Source: Dialister succinatiphilus YIT 11850 (GTDB lineage: Bacteria; Bacillota; Negativicutes; Veillonellales; Dialisteraceae). From it: 64,000 nt of DNA. The DNA lies in assembly GCF_000242435.1 (NCBI RefSeq), contig NZ_JH591187.1:594291-658290 (forward strand), read 5' to 3'. The position numbers were made by a program, and so were the translations under genes. The stretch's first letter is position 1. Each line of letters begins with the position of its first letter. Below the pieces are notes generated by a model. That model was not told the DNA's origin. It did no database searches and was given only the letters and a program-made list of their open reading frames with translations. Shown piece by piece: positions 33,428-42,791 of the stretch.

Positions 33428-33511
33428 TACCAGCTCACTAGTCCACTAGCCCACTAGTCCACCAGCTCACTAGCTCACTAGTCAACCAGCTCACTAGTCC
33501 ACCAGCTCACT
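33428..33511. repeat. Octanucleotide tandem array
   Basis: Ten consecutive 8-mers with consensus CACTAGTC or CACCAGCT. It ends 5 bases past the stop codon of the ATPase gene. Related runs occur at 28617-28632 and, on the other strand with period 7, at 14647-14675. Confidence 0.88.
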
Positions 33512-33516
33512 GCCAT

Positions 33517-36309
33517 TCATAGTTTCATCCGAAGGAGACGTACGGAGTAGAGGATGCAGAGGAGGGTGACGCCGGTGTCTGCAAACACGGCTACCCACAT
33601 ATTGGCATAGCCCAGAAGGCCCATAATCATAACGGCGATTTTGACGAAGAGGGCGAAGGCCACGTTCTGCCAGGCCGTGGAAATGACTTTTCGGGACAGT
33701 TTGATGGCCTGGGGGATGGCATGGACGTCGGAATTGAGGAAAACCACATCGGCTGCTTCAATGGCGGCGTCAGCGCCGCTTCCCATGGCGGCCCCTGCAT
33801 CAGCACCGGCAAGAACAGGGGCATCATTGATACCGTCTCCTACGAAGAGCACGGATCCTTCCTTCCTGCGCAGGTCTTTCATAATGGAAAGTTTATCCTG
33901 AGGAAGAAGGCCGGCATATACTTTAGAAATGCCTGCTTTTTCTGCCACGGCTTCTGCGCTTTTCCGGTTATCACCGGTCAGCATAATTGGCGTAACGCCC
34001 AATTTTTTGATTTCGCTGATGGAAGAAAAGGCATCTTCCTTCAGTGCATCAGATATGGTGATACATCCCAGAAGGCTTCCTTCCTTTGCCATATACACCA
34101 CGGTGCCTTCTCCATGAAGCGCATCCAGTTCCTGTTCGGAAATGCCGGCCTTTGCCATGAGGCTTCTGTTTCCGGCATAAACGGATTTCCCATCCACCAT
34201 GCCTTCCACACCAAGGCCAGCCGTTTCATGAAGATTTTCTACATGACACAGGGGGAGATCCTTTGCATGGGCAGCTTCAACAATGGATTTTCCAATGGGG
34301 TGGGTGGAGTAGATTTCACAGGAAGCGGCCAGGGAAAGAATGTCTTCTTTCTTATATTTCCCATAGGGAATGATGGAGCGGACTTTGAATTTTCCTTCTG
34401 TAATGGTGCCTGTTTTATCCATGACAGCTGCTTTGATTTTGGCAATCACTTCCATCACTGTGTCGCCCTTAAAGAGAATGCCATCTTTGGAAGCTCTTCC
34501 TATGCCTGCAAAGAAAGCCAGAGGAACGGAAATGACAAGGGCGCAGGGGCAGGAAATAACCAGGAAGGTGAGGGCAGTATAAATCCATTTTTCCCAGTCA
34601 GCGCCAAAGAAAAGGGGAGGGACCACAGCCGTCAGCAGGGCGGCTGCTACGACGGCGGGCGTATAAATTCTGGAAAAACGGGTAATGAAGCGGTCAATCT
34701 TCGGCTTACTGGCCACTGCATTTTCCATGGAATCCAGAATACGGCTGACCATGGATTCGGAAAGAATCTTCATGACCTGGATTTTAATGGTACCGGTCAT
34801 ATTCACGCAGCCCGAGTCTACATGGCTGCCTTCTTTGGCAGTTACTGGTTTCGGCTCGCCGGTAATAGCAGATGTATCGATTTCCGTACTTCCTTCCACA
34901 ATCAGTCCGTCCAGGGGGATACGGTCGCCGGGGCGGACCAGAAGGATATCGCCCACTCTGGCATCTTCCGCCGGAAGTGTTTCCATCTTATCCCCGGTTA
35001 TGCGGTGAACCACCTCGGGACGAAGGTCTACAGCCGCCATAATCTGGCTGCGGCTTCTGTCGCTGGCCAGGTCCTGCAGATATTCACCGATGCGGTAGAA
35101 GAACATGACGCCCACAGCTTCAGGATATTCCTGTATGCCGAAGGCTCCCAGGGTGGCAATGGTCATGAGGAAAGTTTCATCGAAGAATTCCCCATGGGTC
35201 ACATTTTTCAGGGCTGTCCATACAATGGGGCCGCCTAGAATAAGGTAGGAAATAAAGAACAGCATGTTTCCGTACAGTTCCGGCATAGCCAAAGCCTCGA
35301 CAGGATGATAGTGGAACAGCATGCCCAGAACGAAGAAAAAGCCGCCAATCCAAAGCTGTCCTTCTTCTGTGAATATTTTTTTGTAAAAAGGAATATCCTC
35401 TGTCTTTGGAGAAATTGATGTTTTTGGGGGACGTACTTTCTTTTTGATTTCCGTAGGCGATTCCACTTCATTGCACTTTTCTGTAAGCTCCGGAATCAGG
35501 CTGTCCGGATCCTCTGCGGTGAGTTTCATGGTTTTGGTGGCATAGGAAATGGAAGCGGAGAGAACACCGGGCTGGCGGTTAATCAGCTTTTCCAGCTTCA
35601 ATGCGCAGGCGGCGCAGTCCAGAGTAGGAATCTCATAAGTTTCCGTCCGGTAATTGGACTTATCTTTTGGCGGAACGATACCGACCGATTCATCTACGCT
35701 CCGGCATACAGCAAGGACTTCCTTCAAAAGGGTATCGGGGTCCTCTTTGGAAATGATGCGCAGTTCCTTATTGCGGAAGGAAATGGCCGCAAAGAAAACA
35801 GAAGGCATTTCCCGAATCTTCCCTTCCATTTTAGCGGCGCATTCCATGCAGTCCAGATGCTCCATATGGTAAAGGGAGCGGTGGTAGGTTTTTCCAAGGA
35901 AATCACAGCGGCAGCTGTCAAGGCTTTTCCCACAGATGTCGCAGTCCTCTTCCTCTACACAGGCAGAACAGTGGCAGTTCGGCATGTGGCCTTTTTGATG
36001 ATGGATTCCTTTATCATGGAAATGGCCGAAGGCCCGCCGTTCGTCGGCATCAATGGCCTTCTCGTCTTCCATAATATCTTTTTCGTTCGCTTTATACCTG
36101 GCCATTTCAGGATCATGGGAATGGTCGTGATGAAGGGGCTCTTCTTCATGGTGGTGGTCATGACCGCAGCAGCCATGATGATGGCTCTCCTCTCCTTCAT
36201 TCTCACTTCCGGAATCATCTTCATGAACATGACTTTCTTCGTGATGCTGGTGATGGCAGTGGCAGCAGCCGCAGTTATGGGCATGCACTGTTTCTTCTTT
36301 TTTATTCAT
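33517..36309 (-). CDS. Heavy-metal P1B-type ATPase with long His/Cys-rich N-terminus (Zn/Cd/Pb type)
   Basis: A 930-aa metal exporter, far longer than a typical ZntA/CadA (700-750). Residues 1-70 hold dozens of histidines with CGCCHCHH and HHHGCCGHDHHH runs. Residues about 110-133 are a Cys-rich cluster (CHCSACVEEEDCDICG). Two heavy-metal-associated domains have C154-C157 and C232-C235. The membrane core has C587-P-C589, the phosphorylated Asp631 in DKTGT and GDGINDAP. CPC with these domains indicates Zn, Cd or Pb export. AAGGAGGAAA precedes ATG. A single-gene transcript is likely. Confidence 0.95.
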   Translation of the reverse strand: MNKKEETVHAHNCGCCHCHHQHHEESHVHEDDSGSENEGEESHHHGCCGHDHHHEEEPLHHDHSHDPEMARYKANEKDIMEDEKAIDADERRAFGHFHDKGIHHQKGHMPNCHCSACVEEEDCDICGKSLDSCRCDFLGKTYHRSLYHMEHLDCMECAAKMEGKIREMPSVFFAAISFRNKELRIISKEDPDTLLKEVLAVCRSVDESVGIVPPKDKSNYRTETYEIPTLDCAACALKLEKLINRQPGVLSASISYATKTMKLTAEDPDSLIPELTEKCNEVESPTEIKKKVRPPKTSISPKTEDIPFYKKIFTEEGQLWIGGFFFVLGMLFHYHPVEALAMPELYGNMLFFISYLILGGPIVWTALKNVTHGEFFDETFLMTIATLGAFGIQEYPEAVGVMFFYRIGEYLQDLASDRSRSQIMAAVDLRPEVVHRITGDKMETLPAEDARVGDILLVRPGDRIPLDGLIVEGSTEIDTSAITGEPKPVTAKEGSHVDSGCVNMTGTIKIQVMKILSESMVSRILDSMENAVASKPKIDRFITRFSRIYTPAVVAAALLTAVVPPLFFGADWEKWIYTALTFLVISCPCALVISVPLAFFAGIGRASKDGILFKGDTVMEVIAKIKAAVMDKTGTITEGKFKVRSIIPYGKYKKEDILSLAASCEIYSTHPIGKSIVEAAHAKDLPLCHVENLHETAGLGVEGMVDGKSVYAGNRSLMAKAGISEQELDALHGEGTVVYMAKEGSLLGCITISDALKEDAFSSISEIKKLGVTPIMLTGDNRKSAEAVAEKAGISKVYAGLLPQDKLSIMKDLRRKEGSVLFVGDGINDAPVLAGADAGAAMGSGADAAIEAADVVFLNSDVHAIPQAIKLSRKVISTAWQNVAFALFVKIAVMIMGLLGYANMWVAVFADTGVTLLCILYSVRLLRMKL

Positions 36310-36357
36310 AGGGTTTCCTCCTTACAGATATAGGATACAGGGTTCTTTCTTTATCTG

Positions 36358-36386
36358 ATTTTAGCATCGCCGCAATATAGAGTAAA
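36358..36386 (-). promoter_or_regulatory. Promoter of the metal ATPase gene
   Basis: On the minus strand TTTACT (36381-36386), a 17-base spacer and TAAAAT (36358-36363) preceded by TGC, an extended -10. It lies about 50 bases before the start codon. No regulator gene adjoins it. Confidence 0.55.
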
Positions 36387-36435
36387 CCGTTCATGAAAAA
36401 CACTTTAAAAATTCAAGTGATAAGCAGGACCATAT

Positions 36436-36473
36436 AAAAGCAGCGCCCTTGAAAGAAAAAGAGCGCTGCTTTT
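36436..36473. terminator. Terminator after rqcH
   Basis: AAAAGCAGCGC (36436-36446) pairs with GCGCTGCTTTT (36463-36473). It lies 80 bases past the rqcH stop on the minus strand and upstream of the ATPase promoter. Confidence 0.75.
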
Positions 36474-36552
36474 GTATTCCATCCCAGGTCATTGAGAACA
36501 CCGCCGCATTGGTGCCTTTAGGCAGGGGGACTCAAAAAATTTTCTGTATTTT

Positions 36553-38292
36553 TTATTCATTTTCCTTCACATTTTCCGGTACTACGGTCAGTGTTTTCTG
36601 GTGGGTATAGTTCACCAGCCCCGGCGGGCCTCCGGGAATTTTCTTCACATAGCGGATAAGGGTATAGTCCACATCCACCTTACCGGAATCTCTTCCTTTG
36701 CTGTTCCAGGCGGCCAGGGCGGCAGCCTTCACCAGGGTGTCTTCAGGAATGGTATCACCGGATGCTTCAATCACTACATGGGAACCGGGAATGGCTTTGG
36801 CATGGAGCCATACATCGGTTTTTGCCGCCTTATGCAGGGTGAGATATTCATTCTTTGTATTACTGGTGCCAAACCATACCCGAAAACCGTCAATCATACG
36901 GTTTTCTATCTGGGGGGCCTGGGATTTTTTATTCGATTTCCCAGATTTTTTCCTTTGTCCCTGCTTTCTATCAATACCCAGATTCTTCAGCTCTTCCTTT
37001 AATGCTTCCAGTTCCTGTTTGGTGGTAACCTGTTCGGCAAAGTAAAGAGTATCATTCAGATAGGTAAGTCGTTTATCGCATTCGTCCAGCTTTTCCTTTC
37101 CGATGGCAGTCCTTGTTTTCATTTTATTGTATTTCTTGAAATACATCTGGCTGTTGGCGGAAACGGAAAGAAGGGGGTTCACCGGTATGGTCTCATCTTC
37201 CGGCGGATCTTTGAACAGATTGGAAAGGGTAAGGGAAGTCCGGTGGTTGATTTTTTCATAGGCATAGATGGAAAGGAGGGTGCCCCAGAGCTTGTACTGG
37301 TCCATACGGGACGTTTCTTCCATTTCTTCTCCTATTTTTCTTTTCTTTCTTTCTTCTCTTTTAATAAGAGTATGAAGCTGCTTTTTGTAGTCCTGTACAG
37401 CCTGACTGATGGAACCGGCTCCGCTTTCCGCCTCTTTTTCTATAAAGGGGAGGACATCTGCTTTTTCCGGCTCCTGCTTCATCATGTGAAGAGGAACGGG
37501 GCTGGCAGATTTCTTTCCTTTTTCATTCTTATATATATATAGGACATCGGATTTGGCAATGGCCGAGGAAAGAGCACACAGGGCGGTGACTACACGATTT
37601 TCTTCCTCTTCGGTCATGGAAGAAAGAGAGAGGTCGGCAGGCACCCTGCTTTCATGGGCCAGTTCGTCTGCTAGGTAACGGGAAAAACCGTTAAACTTGG
37701 AAAAGAGCCAGCTGTCTAAAGGGATGTCTTCATTTTTGGAAAAATCCAGAATGTTTTTTATTTCTGCTTTGTTAAATTTCATGAAATCCATGCGGGCAGA
37801 GCGTCCCGGAAGACTGTAGGTCTCTCCAGGCACCAGGAGACGGTCCAGCTTTTTGCCCCGGAGACAGGCATCTATGATTGTATTTCCTTCCGTAAGAACT
37901 ATGTTGGGGGAAGCAGGGAGAAGTTCCACCCAGAGGGTGCGGGTCACGATTTCACTGCCTGCTTCGATACGGTCAAAGGAAAGAGATACGACCCGGTCCA
38001 TATCTGCCTGTTCGATTCTGGACAGGCGGCTCCCTTCCAGATATTTTCTGAGGGTCATACAGAAGGTCTGGGAAGGGGAGTACTGCTTCCTGTTTTTTGC
38101 CCTGCCCGTAAGGTAAAGAAGAGGCGGATTATAGGTGTTGATGATAAGACTTACAATATCTCCGTCCTGGCAGAAAAGCTCTAAATCCATAATGCGGTTA
38201 TCTATCTGGTGCACCTGCCGTACCTGACAGGAATCCAGCTTTTCTTTGAGTTTTTTTACAATCATATATAATACAGCGCTGTCTATCTGCAT
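36553..38292 (-). CDS. rqcH: Rqc2/RqcH family ribosome quality-control factor (NFACT)
   Basis: A 579-aa NFACT protein. The N-terminal domain starts MQIDSAVLYMIVKKLKEKLD. A Lys/Glu-rich coiled-coil middle (about 290-430) follows. The C-terminal NFACT-R domain has DVWLHAKAIPGSHVVIEASG and VDYTLIRYVKKIPGGPPGLV. RqcH binds stalled 50S-peptidyl-tRNA and adds alanine tails; older names call it fibronectin-binding FbpA. AGGAGGAAATC stands before ATG 38292, so the longer frame to 38307 is not used. It is a single-gene unit on the minus strand. Confidence 0.94.
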   Translation of the reverse strand: MQIDSAVLYMIVKKLKEKLDSCQVRQVHQIDNRIMDLELFCQDGDIVSLIINTYNPPLLYLTGRAKNRKQYSPSQTFCMTLRKYLEGSRLSRIEQADMDRVVSLSFDRIEAGSEIVTRTLWVELLPASPNIVLTEGNTIIDACLRGKKLDRLLVPGETYSLPGRSARMDFMKFNKAEIKNILDFSKNEDIPLDSWLFSKFNGFSRYLADELAHESRVPADLSLSSMTEEEENRVVTALCALSSAIAKSDVLYIYKNEKGKKSASPVPLHMMKQEPEKADVLPFIEKEAESGAGSISQAVQDYKKQLHTLIKREERKKRKIGEEMEETSRMDQYKLWGTLLSIYAYEKINHRTSLTLSNLFKDPPEDETIPVNPLLSVSANSQMYFKKYNKMKTRTAIGKEKLDECDKRLTYLNDTLYFAEQVTTKQELEALKEELKNLGIDRKQGQRKKSGKSNKKSQAPQIENRMIDGFRVWFGTSNTKNEYLTLHKAAKTDVWLHAKAIPGSHVVIEASGDTIPEDTLVKAAALAAWNSKGRDSGKVDVDYTLIRYVKKIPGGPPGLVNYTHQKTLTVVPENVKENE

Positions 38293-38477
38293 GATTTCCT
38301 CCTGCATAAGCGTTTAAAGATAAATAGTTATGGTTTAAGTATATCATACTTGAAGGGTCCTGGTGCGGCAGGAACAGGGGATTTCAGCTCTGCCCTTTTA
38401 GGGCAGGTATAGGCGCTGCCTTTGGAAGAAAATACCGGGCGTTCCCTGTATAAACAGGAACAGGCTGATTCCTGTGG

Positions 38478-38507
38478 TTGATAGAGACGTGACAGGAATG
38501 GTAAAAT
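38478..38507 (+). promoter_or_regulatory. Promoter of dapF
   Basis: TTGATA (38478-38483), an 18-base spacer and TAAAAT (38502-38507), about 57 bases before the dapF start. Confidence 0.6.
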
Positions 38508-38563
38508 ATAGATTCAGAATCAGAAAATCTTCATTCATATACAGCTATAAGCAAGGAGGAATT

Positions 38564-39397
38564 ATGCATTTTGTAAAATGGCAGGCCTTGGGCAATGATT
38601 TTGTTTTTGTCAATGGCTTTAAGGAAAAACTGGAAGAAGTCACAAAGCATACAAAAGAAATCTGCGATCGTCACTTCGGCATCGGCGCTGATGGTATTAT
38701 ATTTGTTCTCCCTTCTGATAAGGCCGATTTAAAGATGCGGATTTTTAATTCCGACGGTTCAGAAGCAGAAATGTGCGGCAATGGTATCCGCGCTTTTGCC
38801 AAGTGGGCCCACGAACTGGGACTGGTGAAGGAAAAACGGATTTCCGTGGAAACCGGTGCCGGTATCCTTTATCCGGAAATACTGGATAATGGCATGGTAC
38901 GGGTAGACATGGGGTGCCCCCATTTGGATGCTAAAGAAATTCCGGCAGAAGGTTTCGGCGAAGGTCCTATTATAAATCAAACGCTGGCCAATGAGAAAAA
39001 TGGAAAATCCTACCAGGTTACCTGCGTGTCCATGGGGAATCCCCATTGTGTTATTTTTGTTGATGATGCAGAAGCTGTTCCGGTCACGGAGGAAGGCCCC
39101 AACCTGGAAACAGACCCTCATTTCCCAAAGAAGACCAATGTAGAATTTGTAGAACAGCTTTCTCCAAACCATCTCAGGATGCGGGTGTGGGAAAGAGGCG
39201 CCGGCGTGACTCTGGCCTGCGGCACCGGTACCTGTGCCACTGTGGCAGCCGCTATTTTAAACGGCCGGGTTTCCGGCGGTGCTGACGTAACCCTGGATGG
39301 CGGACAGCTTCATATCGAATGGGACGGAAATCCCAAAGACCATATCTTTATGACTGGTCCTGCAGAAAAAGTATTTGAAGGAGACTATCTGCTGTAA
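38564..39397 (+). CDS. dapF: Diaminopimelate epimerase
   Basis: A 277-aa PLP-independent epimerase making meso-diaminopimelate for lysine and peptidoglycan. The two catalytic cysteines are Cys71 in EMCGNGIRAFAK and Cys219 in LACGTGTCATVAAA, at normal spacing. The opening is WQALGNDFVFV. AAGGAGGAATT immediately precedes ATG 38564, so the longer frame from 38474, which lies in the promoter, is rejected. It is separate from the dapB-asd-dapA cluster and heads a run of genes on the same strand. Confidence 0.96.
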   Translation: MHFVKWQALGNDFVFVNGFKEKLEEVTKHTKEICDRHFGIGADGIIFVLPSDKADLKMRIFNSDGSEAEMCGNGIRAFAKWAHELGLVKEKRISVETGAGILYPEILDNGMVRVDMGCPHLDAKEIPAEGFGEGPIINQTLANEKNGKSYQVTCVSMGNPHCVIFVDDAEAVPVTEEGPNLETDPHFPKKTNVEFVEQLSPNHLRMRVWERGAGVTLACGTGTCATVAAAILNGRVSGGADVTLDGGQLHIEWDGNPKDHIFMTGPAEKVFEGDYLL

Positions 39398-39422
39398 TTC
39401 ATCATAAATGGAGGCATTGCAT

Positions 39423-40313
39423 ATGAACAGCATGACCGGCTACGGACGAGGCAGCGCAGAAAATGGACGGGGCATCGTGACAGCAGAGCTGAAATCGGTG
39501 AACAGCCGTTTTTTGGAAATTAATATGAGAAGCGACCATTTCTCTGCTTTCCTGGAAGACAGGGCATCCCGGAAAATCAAAGAAGCCCTGCATCGTGGTA
39601 AAGTGACCGTTTACCTTTCTTTCCAGCCTTCTGCAGAAGGAAGAAATCTGAAGGTAGTACTGGACAGGAATCTTCTGGAAGCCTATGCAGCCGCTTTAAC
39701 GGAAGGCCGGCGTATGAAGGGACTGAAAAACAGAAAACCTTCTATTTCCGATCTTCTAACCCTGCCGGAACCTTTTCTCCATGTAGAAAAAGAAGTCCTG
39801 TCCGATGAAGAGCTGGCGCCTCTGGTGGACGAAGCCATGGAGAAGGCGCTGACTGAACTCACAGGCATGCGGGCAAGGGAAGGGGCCAACTTGAAGAAGG
39901 ACCTGGAAAAACGAATTTCTTTCCTTAAAGAAAAGAGAGAATTCCTTTTATCCCGGCAGGATGATGCGGCCCGGGCCTATGAGGAAAGGCTGAAAGAGAG
40001 AATCAATAAAATCCTTGAAGACAGGAACCTTTCCATAGATGAGGGGAGAGTACTGGAAGAGGTGGCTCTTTTTTCAGAGAAGGCTGACTATACGGAAGAA
40101 GTTGTGCGTTTTGGAAGCCACCTGGACCAGTTCAGTCATATCCTTGAAAGCAATGAGCCTTCAGGCAGAAAACTTGATTTTCTCCTCCAGGAAATCAACA
40201 GGGAAGTCAATACAACCGCTTCAAAAGCCAGTGACACCGAAGTGGTTGACTGTGTTATAATAATCAAGACAGAACTCGAAAAAATACGCGAGCAAGTCCA
40301 AAATATTGAATAA
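39423..40313 (+). CDS. YicC/YloC family endoribonuclease
   Basis: A 296-aa protein with the YicC opening [13 protein letters not shown], the [15 protein letters not shown] segment and the C-terminal DUF1732 part. The latter has [20 protein letters not shown] and [18 protein letters not shown]. Characterised members are RNases that trim or degrade specific RNAs. GGAGG lies 8 bases before ATG 39423. Gene order yicC-remA-gmk-rpoZ-coaBC-priA is standard in Bacillota; here priA is displaced behind hcp and metK. Confidence 0.92.
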   Translation: MNSMTGYGRGSAENGRGIVTAELKSVNSRFLEINMRSDHFSAFLEDRASRKIKEALHRGKVTVYLSFQPSAEGRNLKVVLDRNLLEAYAAALTEGRRMKGLKNRKPSISDLLTLPEPFLHVEKEVLSDEELAPLVDEAMEKALTELTGMRAREGANLKKDLEKRISFLKEKREFLLSRQDDAARAYEERLKERINKILEDRNLSIDEGRVLEEVALFSEKADYTEEVVRFGSHLDQFSHILESNEPSGRKLDFLLQEINREVNTTASKASDTEVVDCVIIIKTELEKIREQVQNIE

Positions 40314-40326
40314 GGAGCTATCAAAA

Positions 40327-40599
40327 GTGGGTTTTTCTTTAATTAATATCGGTTTTGGCAATATGGCGGCGGCAGCCAGGGTTATGGCTATCATCAGTCC
40401 GGAATCAGCACCGGTTAAACGTATGATCCAGGACTGCCGGGACAGAGGCGAACTGATCGATGCCACCTATGGCAGAAAAACAAGGGCTGTTCTCATTATG
40501 GACAGCGGACAGATTATCCTTTCTGCCGTACAGCCTGAAACCATTTCTCACAGATTGACCAATAAGGATACAGTCATTAACGAAGGATCGGACGATTAA
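40327..40599 (+). CDS. remA: RemA family regulator (DUF370)
   Basis: A 90-aa protein with the RemA pattern [57 protein letters not shown] and [13 protein letters not shown]. In Bacillus, RemA binds DNA and activates matrix and osmoprotection genes. The start is GTG 40327, with AAGGAG 9 bases upstream. A TTG at 40306 overlapping yicC is possible but extends beyond the family N-terminus. It is 2 bases from gmk. Confidence 0.93.
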   Translation: MGFSLINIGFGNMAAAARVMAIISPESAPVKRMIQDCRDRGELIDATYGRKTRAVLIMDSGQIILSAVQPETISHRLTNKDTVINEGSDD

Positions 40600-40601
40600 T
40601 C

Positions 40602-41249
40602 ATGGATACAAAGAAGAAAGATGAGGGAATTCTGCTGGTGGTGTCAGGCCCCAGCGGTGCCGGGAAGGGAACCATCTGCAGTGCCATTCGTTCCATTTAT
40701 CCCAATCTCCATTATTCTGTTTCTATGACCACCAGAGAGCCCCGTAAGGGAGAGGTGGAAGGGGAAAGCTACTATTTCCGGACCAATGAGCAGTTTGAAG
40801 AACTCATCAAGGAAGATGCTTTTCTGGAATATGCCAGGGTTTATGACCATTACTACGGCACGCCGAAAAAATATGCCCTGGATTTGATTAATGAGGGGAA
40901 ATCGGTACTTCTTGAAATCGATATCCAGGGAGCCATGCAGGTGAAGAAGCGCTATCCCAAGGGCGTTTTCATCTATATCGTCCCGCCGTCCCTTAAAATT
41001 CTCTCCGGCCGTCTCCATGATCGCGGAACCGATTCGGAGGAAGTCATCCAAAAACGTCTCTCCCAGATTACCAGCGAACTGGCCATGGCCCATCAGTATG
41101 ATTACATCGTGGTGAATGATATACTGAAAGATGCGGTGCATAAGACCTGCTCCATTCTGGAAGCGGAGAAATGTAAACTGTCCCGCAATGAAGGACAGAT
41201 TGAAACCATTTTCAAACAATATATCAATAAGGAGGTACCTTTAAAATGA
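40602..41249 (+). CDS. gmk: Guanylate kinase
   Basis: A 215-aa enzyme phosphorylating GMP to GDP. The P-loop is [10 protein letters not shown] at about 15-24, followed by the GMP-binding [16 protein letters not shown] and the YYGTPK motif. Its end overlaps rpoZ by 4 bases (ATGA). The AAGGAGG for rpoZ lies within its last codons, so translation is coupled. Confidence 0.96.
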   Translation: MDTKKKDEGILLVVSGPSGAGKGTICSAIRSIYPNLHYSVSMTTREPRKGEVEGESYYFRTNEQFEELIKEDAFLEYARVYDHYYGTPKKYALDLINEGKSVLLEIDIQGAMQVKKRYPKGVFIYIVPPSLKILSGRLHDRGTDSEEVIQKRLSQITSELAMAHQYDYIVVNDILKDAVHKTCSILEAEKCKLSRNEGQIETIFKQYINKEVPLK

Positions 41250-41446
41250 TGTGTTTTCCATCCATTGACAGCCTTGTGAAGAAAGTAGATTCCAAGTATA
41301 CCTTGGTTACCCTGGCAGCGGACAGGGCCCGTGAGCTGACCGATGGCCAGCCTCCGCTGATTCCTGATGCAAAGAACAAGAAACCGGTGACTGTGGCACT
41401 GGAAGAAATTTACAAGGATAAGATTACCTACAGCTTTGATAAATAA
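41246..41446 (+). CDS. rpoZ: RNA polymerase omega subunit
   Basis: A 66-aa protein with the omega pattern [30 protein letters not shown] and [17 protein letters not shown]. It helps fold and assemble the beta-prime subunit. AAGGAGGTACC precedes the ATG at 41246 (a second ATG follows directly). It lies 40 bases before coaBC. Confidence 0.93.
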   Translation: MMCFPSIDSLVKKVDSKYTLVTLAADRARELTDGQPPLIPDAKNKKPVTVALEEIYKDKITYSFDK

Positions 41447-41486
41447 CAGACTTTGAGGAAACAGGATTTCCGGGAAGGATTTGTAA

Positions 41487-42689
41487 ATGTTTGAAAATAA
41501 ACATATTGTGGTAGGCGTCTGCGGCGGCATTGCTGCCTATAAAGCAGCCGGCCTGGTCAGCCATTTAAGACAGGCCGGTGCCGACGTGCACTGCATTATG
41601 ACCGCCAATGCGGCCAAGCTGGTTACCCCCATTACCTTTGGCGAACTGTCCGGCAACGATGTGACGGTTGATATGTTTGCCAATATCTATAAATGGGATG
41701 TGGAGCATATTGCATTGGCCCGCATGGCTGATGTATTCGTCATTGCTCCGGCCACTGCCGATATCATCGGTAAAGTGGCAAACGGTATTGCAGACGACAT
41801 GCTTTCTACCACCGTCATGGCCACGAAGGCCAAAGTGATTTTCGTGCCGTCCATGAATACCAATATGTATGAAAATCCCATTGTACAGGAAAACATGGCT
41901 AAACTCCGTGCTCACGGCTATCTCTTCGTAGAACCGGAATCAGGACATCTGGCCTGCAACACCAATGGAAAAGGCCGTTTCCCTAAACTGGAATCCATTA
42001 TGGATGCTGTAGAAAAGGCACTCTTCGGCAAAGGCCTCCTGAAGGGTAAAAAGATAATCGTCAGTGCCGGCGGCACTCAGGAAGCCATCGATCCTGTCAG
42101 GTACATCAGCAATCGTTCCAGCGGACGCATGGGCTATGCCATTGCCCGGGCAGCTGCCATGGAGGACGCTGATGTGACTCTGGTAAGCTGCACTACGGCA
42201 CTTCCTGTTCCTTCAGGTGTTAAGATAGAATACGTCCGTGATGCCCGGGAACTCTGCCGTGCCATGAATTCCCATTTTGATGACTGCGATGCCGCCATCA
42301 TGGCAGCAGCTGTGTCCGATTATCGCCCCAAGGTGCAGGCCACCCAGAAAATCAAAAAAGAGTCCCATGATGTTCTGAACATTGAGCTGACCCAAAACCC
42401 TGATATTCTTTATGGTCTGGGGCAGAAAAAGAAAGGCCAGTTCCTTGTAGGCTTTGCTGCAGAAACGAATGATGTCATAGAGCACGGCAAAGAAAAGCTG
42501 AAAAGGAAAAATCTGGATATGCTGGTGGCCAATGATGTGGCCATGCCTGGCGCCGGTTTCAATGTACCCACCAATATTGCTTCCCTTCTTTATAAAGACG
42601 GTACCATGGAACAGTATCCGAAAATGACAAAGGATGAACTGGGTCACATTATCGTTGAAAAAATTTCTGAAGGCTTGAAACAGCAGTAA
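41487..42689 (+). CDS. coaBC: Bifunctional phosphopantothenoylcysteine decarboxylase/synthase
   Basis: A 400-aa fusion that makes 4'-phosphopantetheine precursors in CoA synthesis. The CoaC half (1-180) has VVGVCGGIAAYKAAGL, the active-site histidine region VEHIALARMADVFVIAPAT, and MNTNMYENP. The CoaB half starts at SAGGTQEAIDPVRYISNRSS, followed by GRMG. Both halves look complete. The terminator at 42705 ends the dapF-to-coaBC series. Confidence 0.95.
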   Translation: MFENKHIVVGVCGGIAAYKAAGLVSHLRQAGADVHCIMTANAAKLVTPITFGELSGNDVTVDMFANIYKWDVEHIALARMADVFVIAPATADIIGKVANGIADDMLSTTVMATKAKVIFVPSMNTNMYENPIVQENMAKLRAHGYLFVEPESGHLACNTNGKGRFPKLESIMDAVEKALFGKGLLKGKKIIVSAGGTQEAIDPVRYISNRSSGRMGYAIARAAAMEDADVTLVSCTTALPVPSGVKIEYVRDARELCRAMNSHFDDCDAAIMAAAVSDYRPKVQATQKIKKESHDVLNIELTQNPDILYGLGQKKKGQFLVGFAAETNDVIEHGKEKLKRKNLDMLVANDVAMPGAGFNVPTNIASLLYKDGTMEQYPKMTKDELGHIIVEKISEGLKQQ

Positions 42690-42704
42690 TAACTGAAAAA
42701 AGTG

Positions 42705-42735
42705 AAAAAAGCGCCGTTTTCTGCGGCGTTTTTTT
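42705..42735 (+). terminator. Intrinsic terminator after coaBC
   Basis: CGCCG/CGGCG stem extended by A-T pairs, with six A before and seven T after. It is also usable on the minus strand for the Crp/Fnr gene. Confidence 0.9.
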
Positions 42736-42791
42736 CGTGGATAGAATAGAGGCAATAGGGCTATGGGAAATGCAGGCGGAAATTTTTTCTT

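Noticed and set aside
33721-35238. A 505-codon open frame on the plus strand
   Set aside because: It mirrors the metal ATPase gene; composition is His/Gly/Phe-rich, as expected for an antisense frame of this gene.
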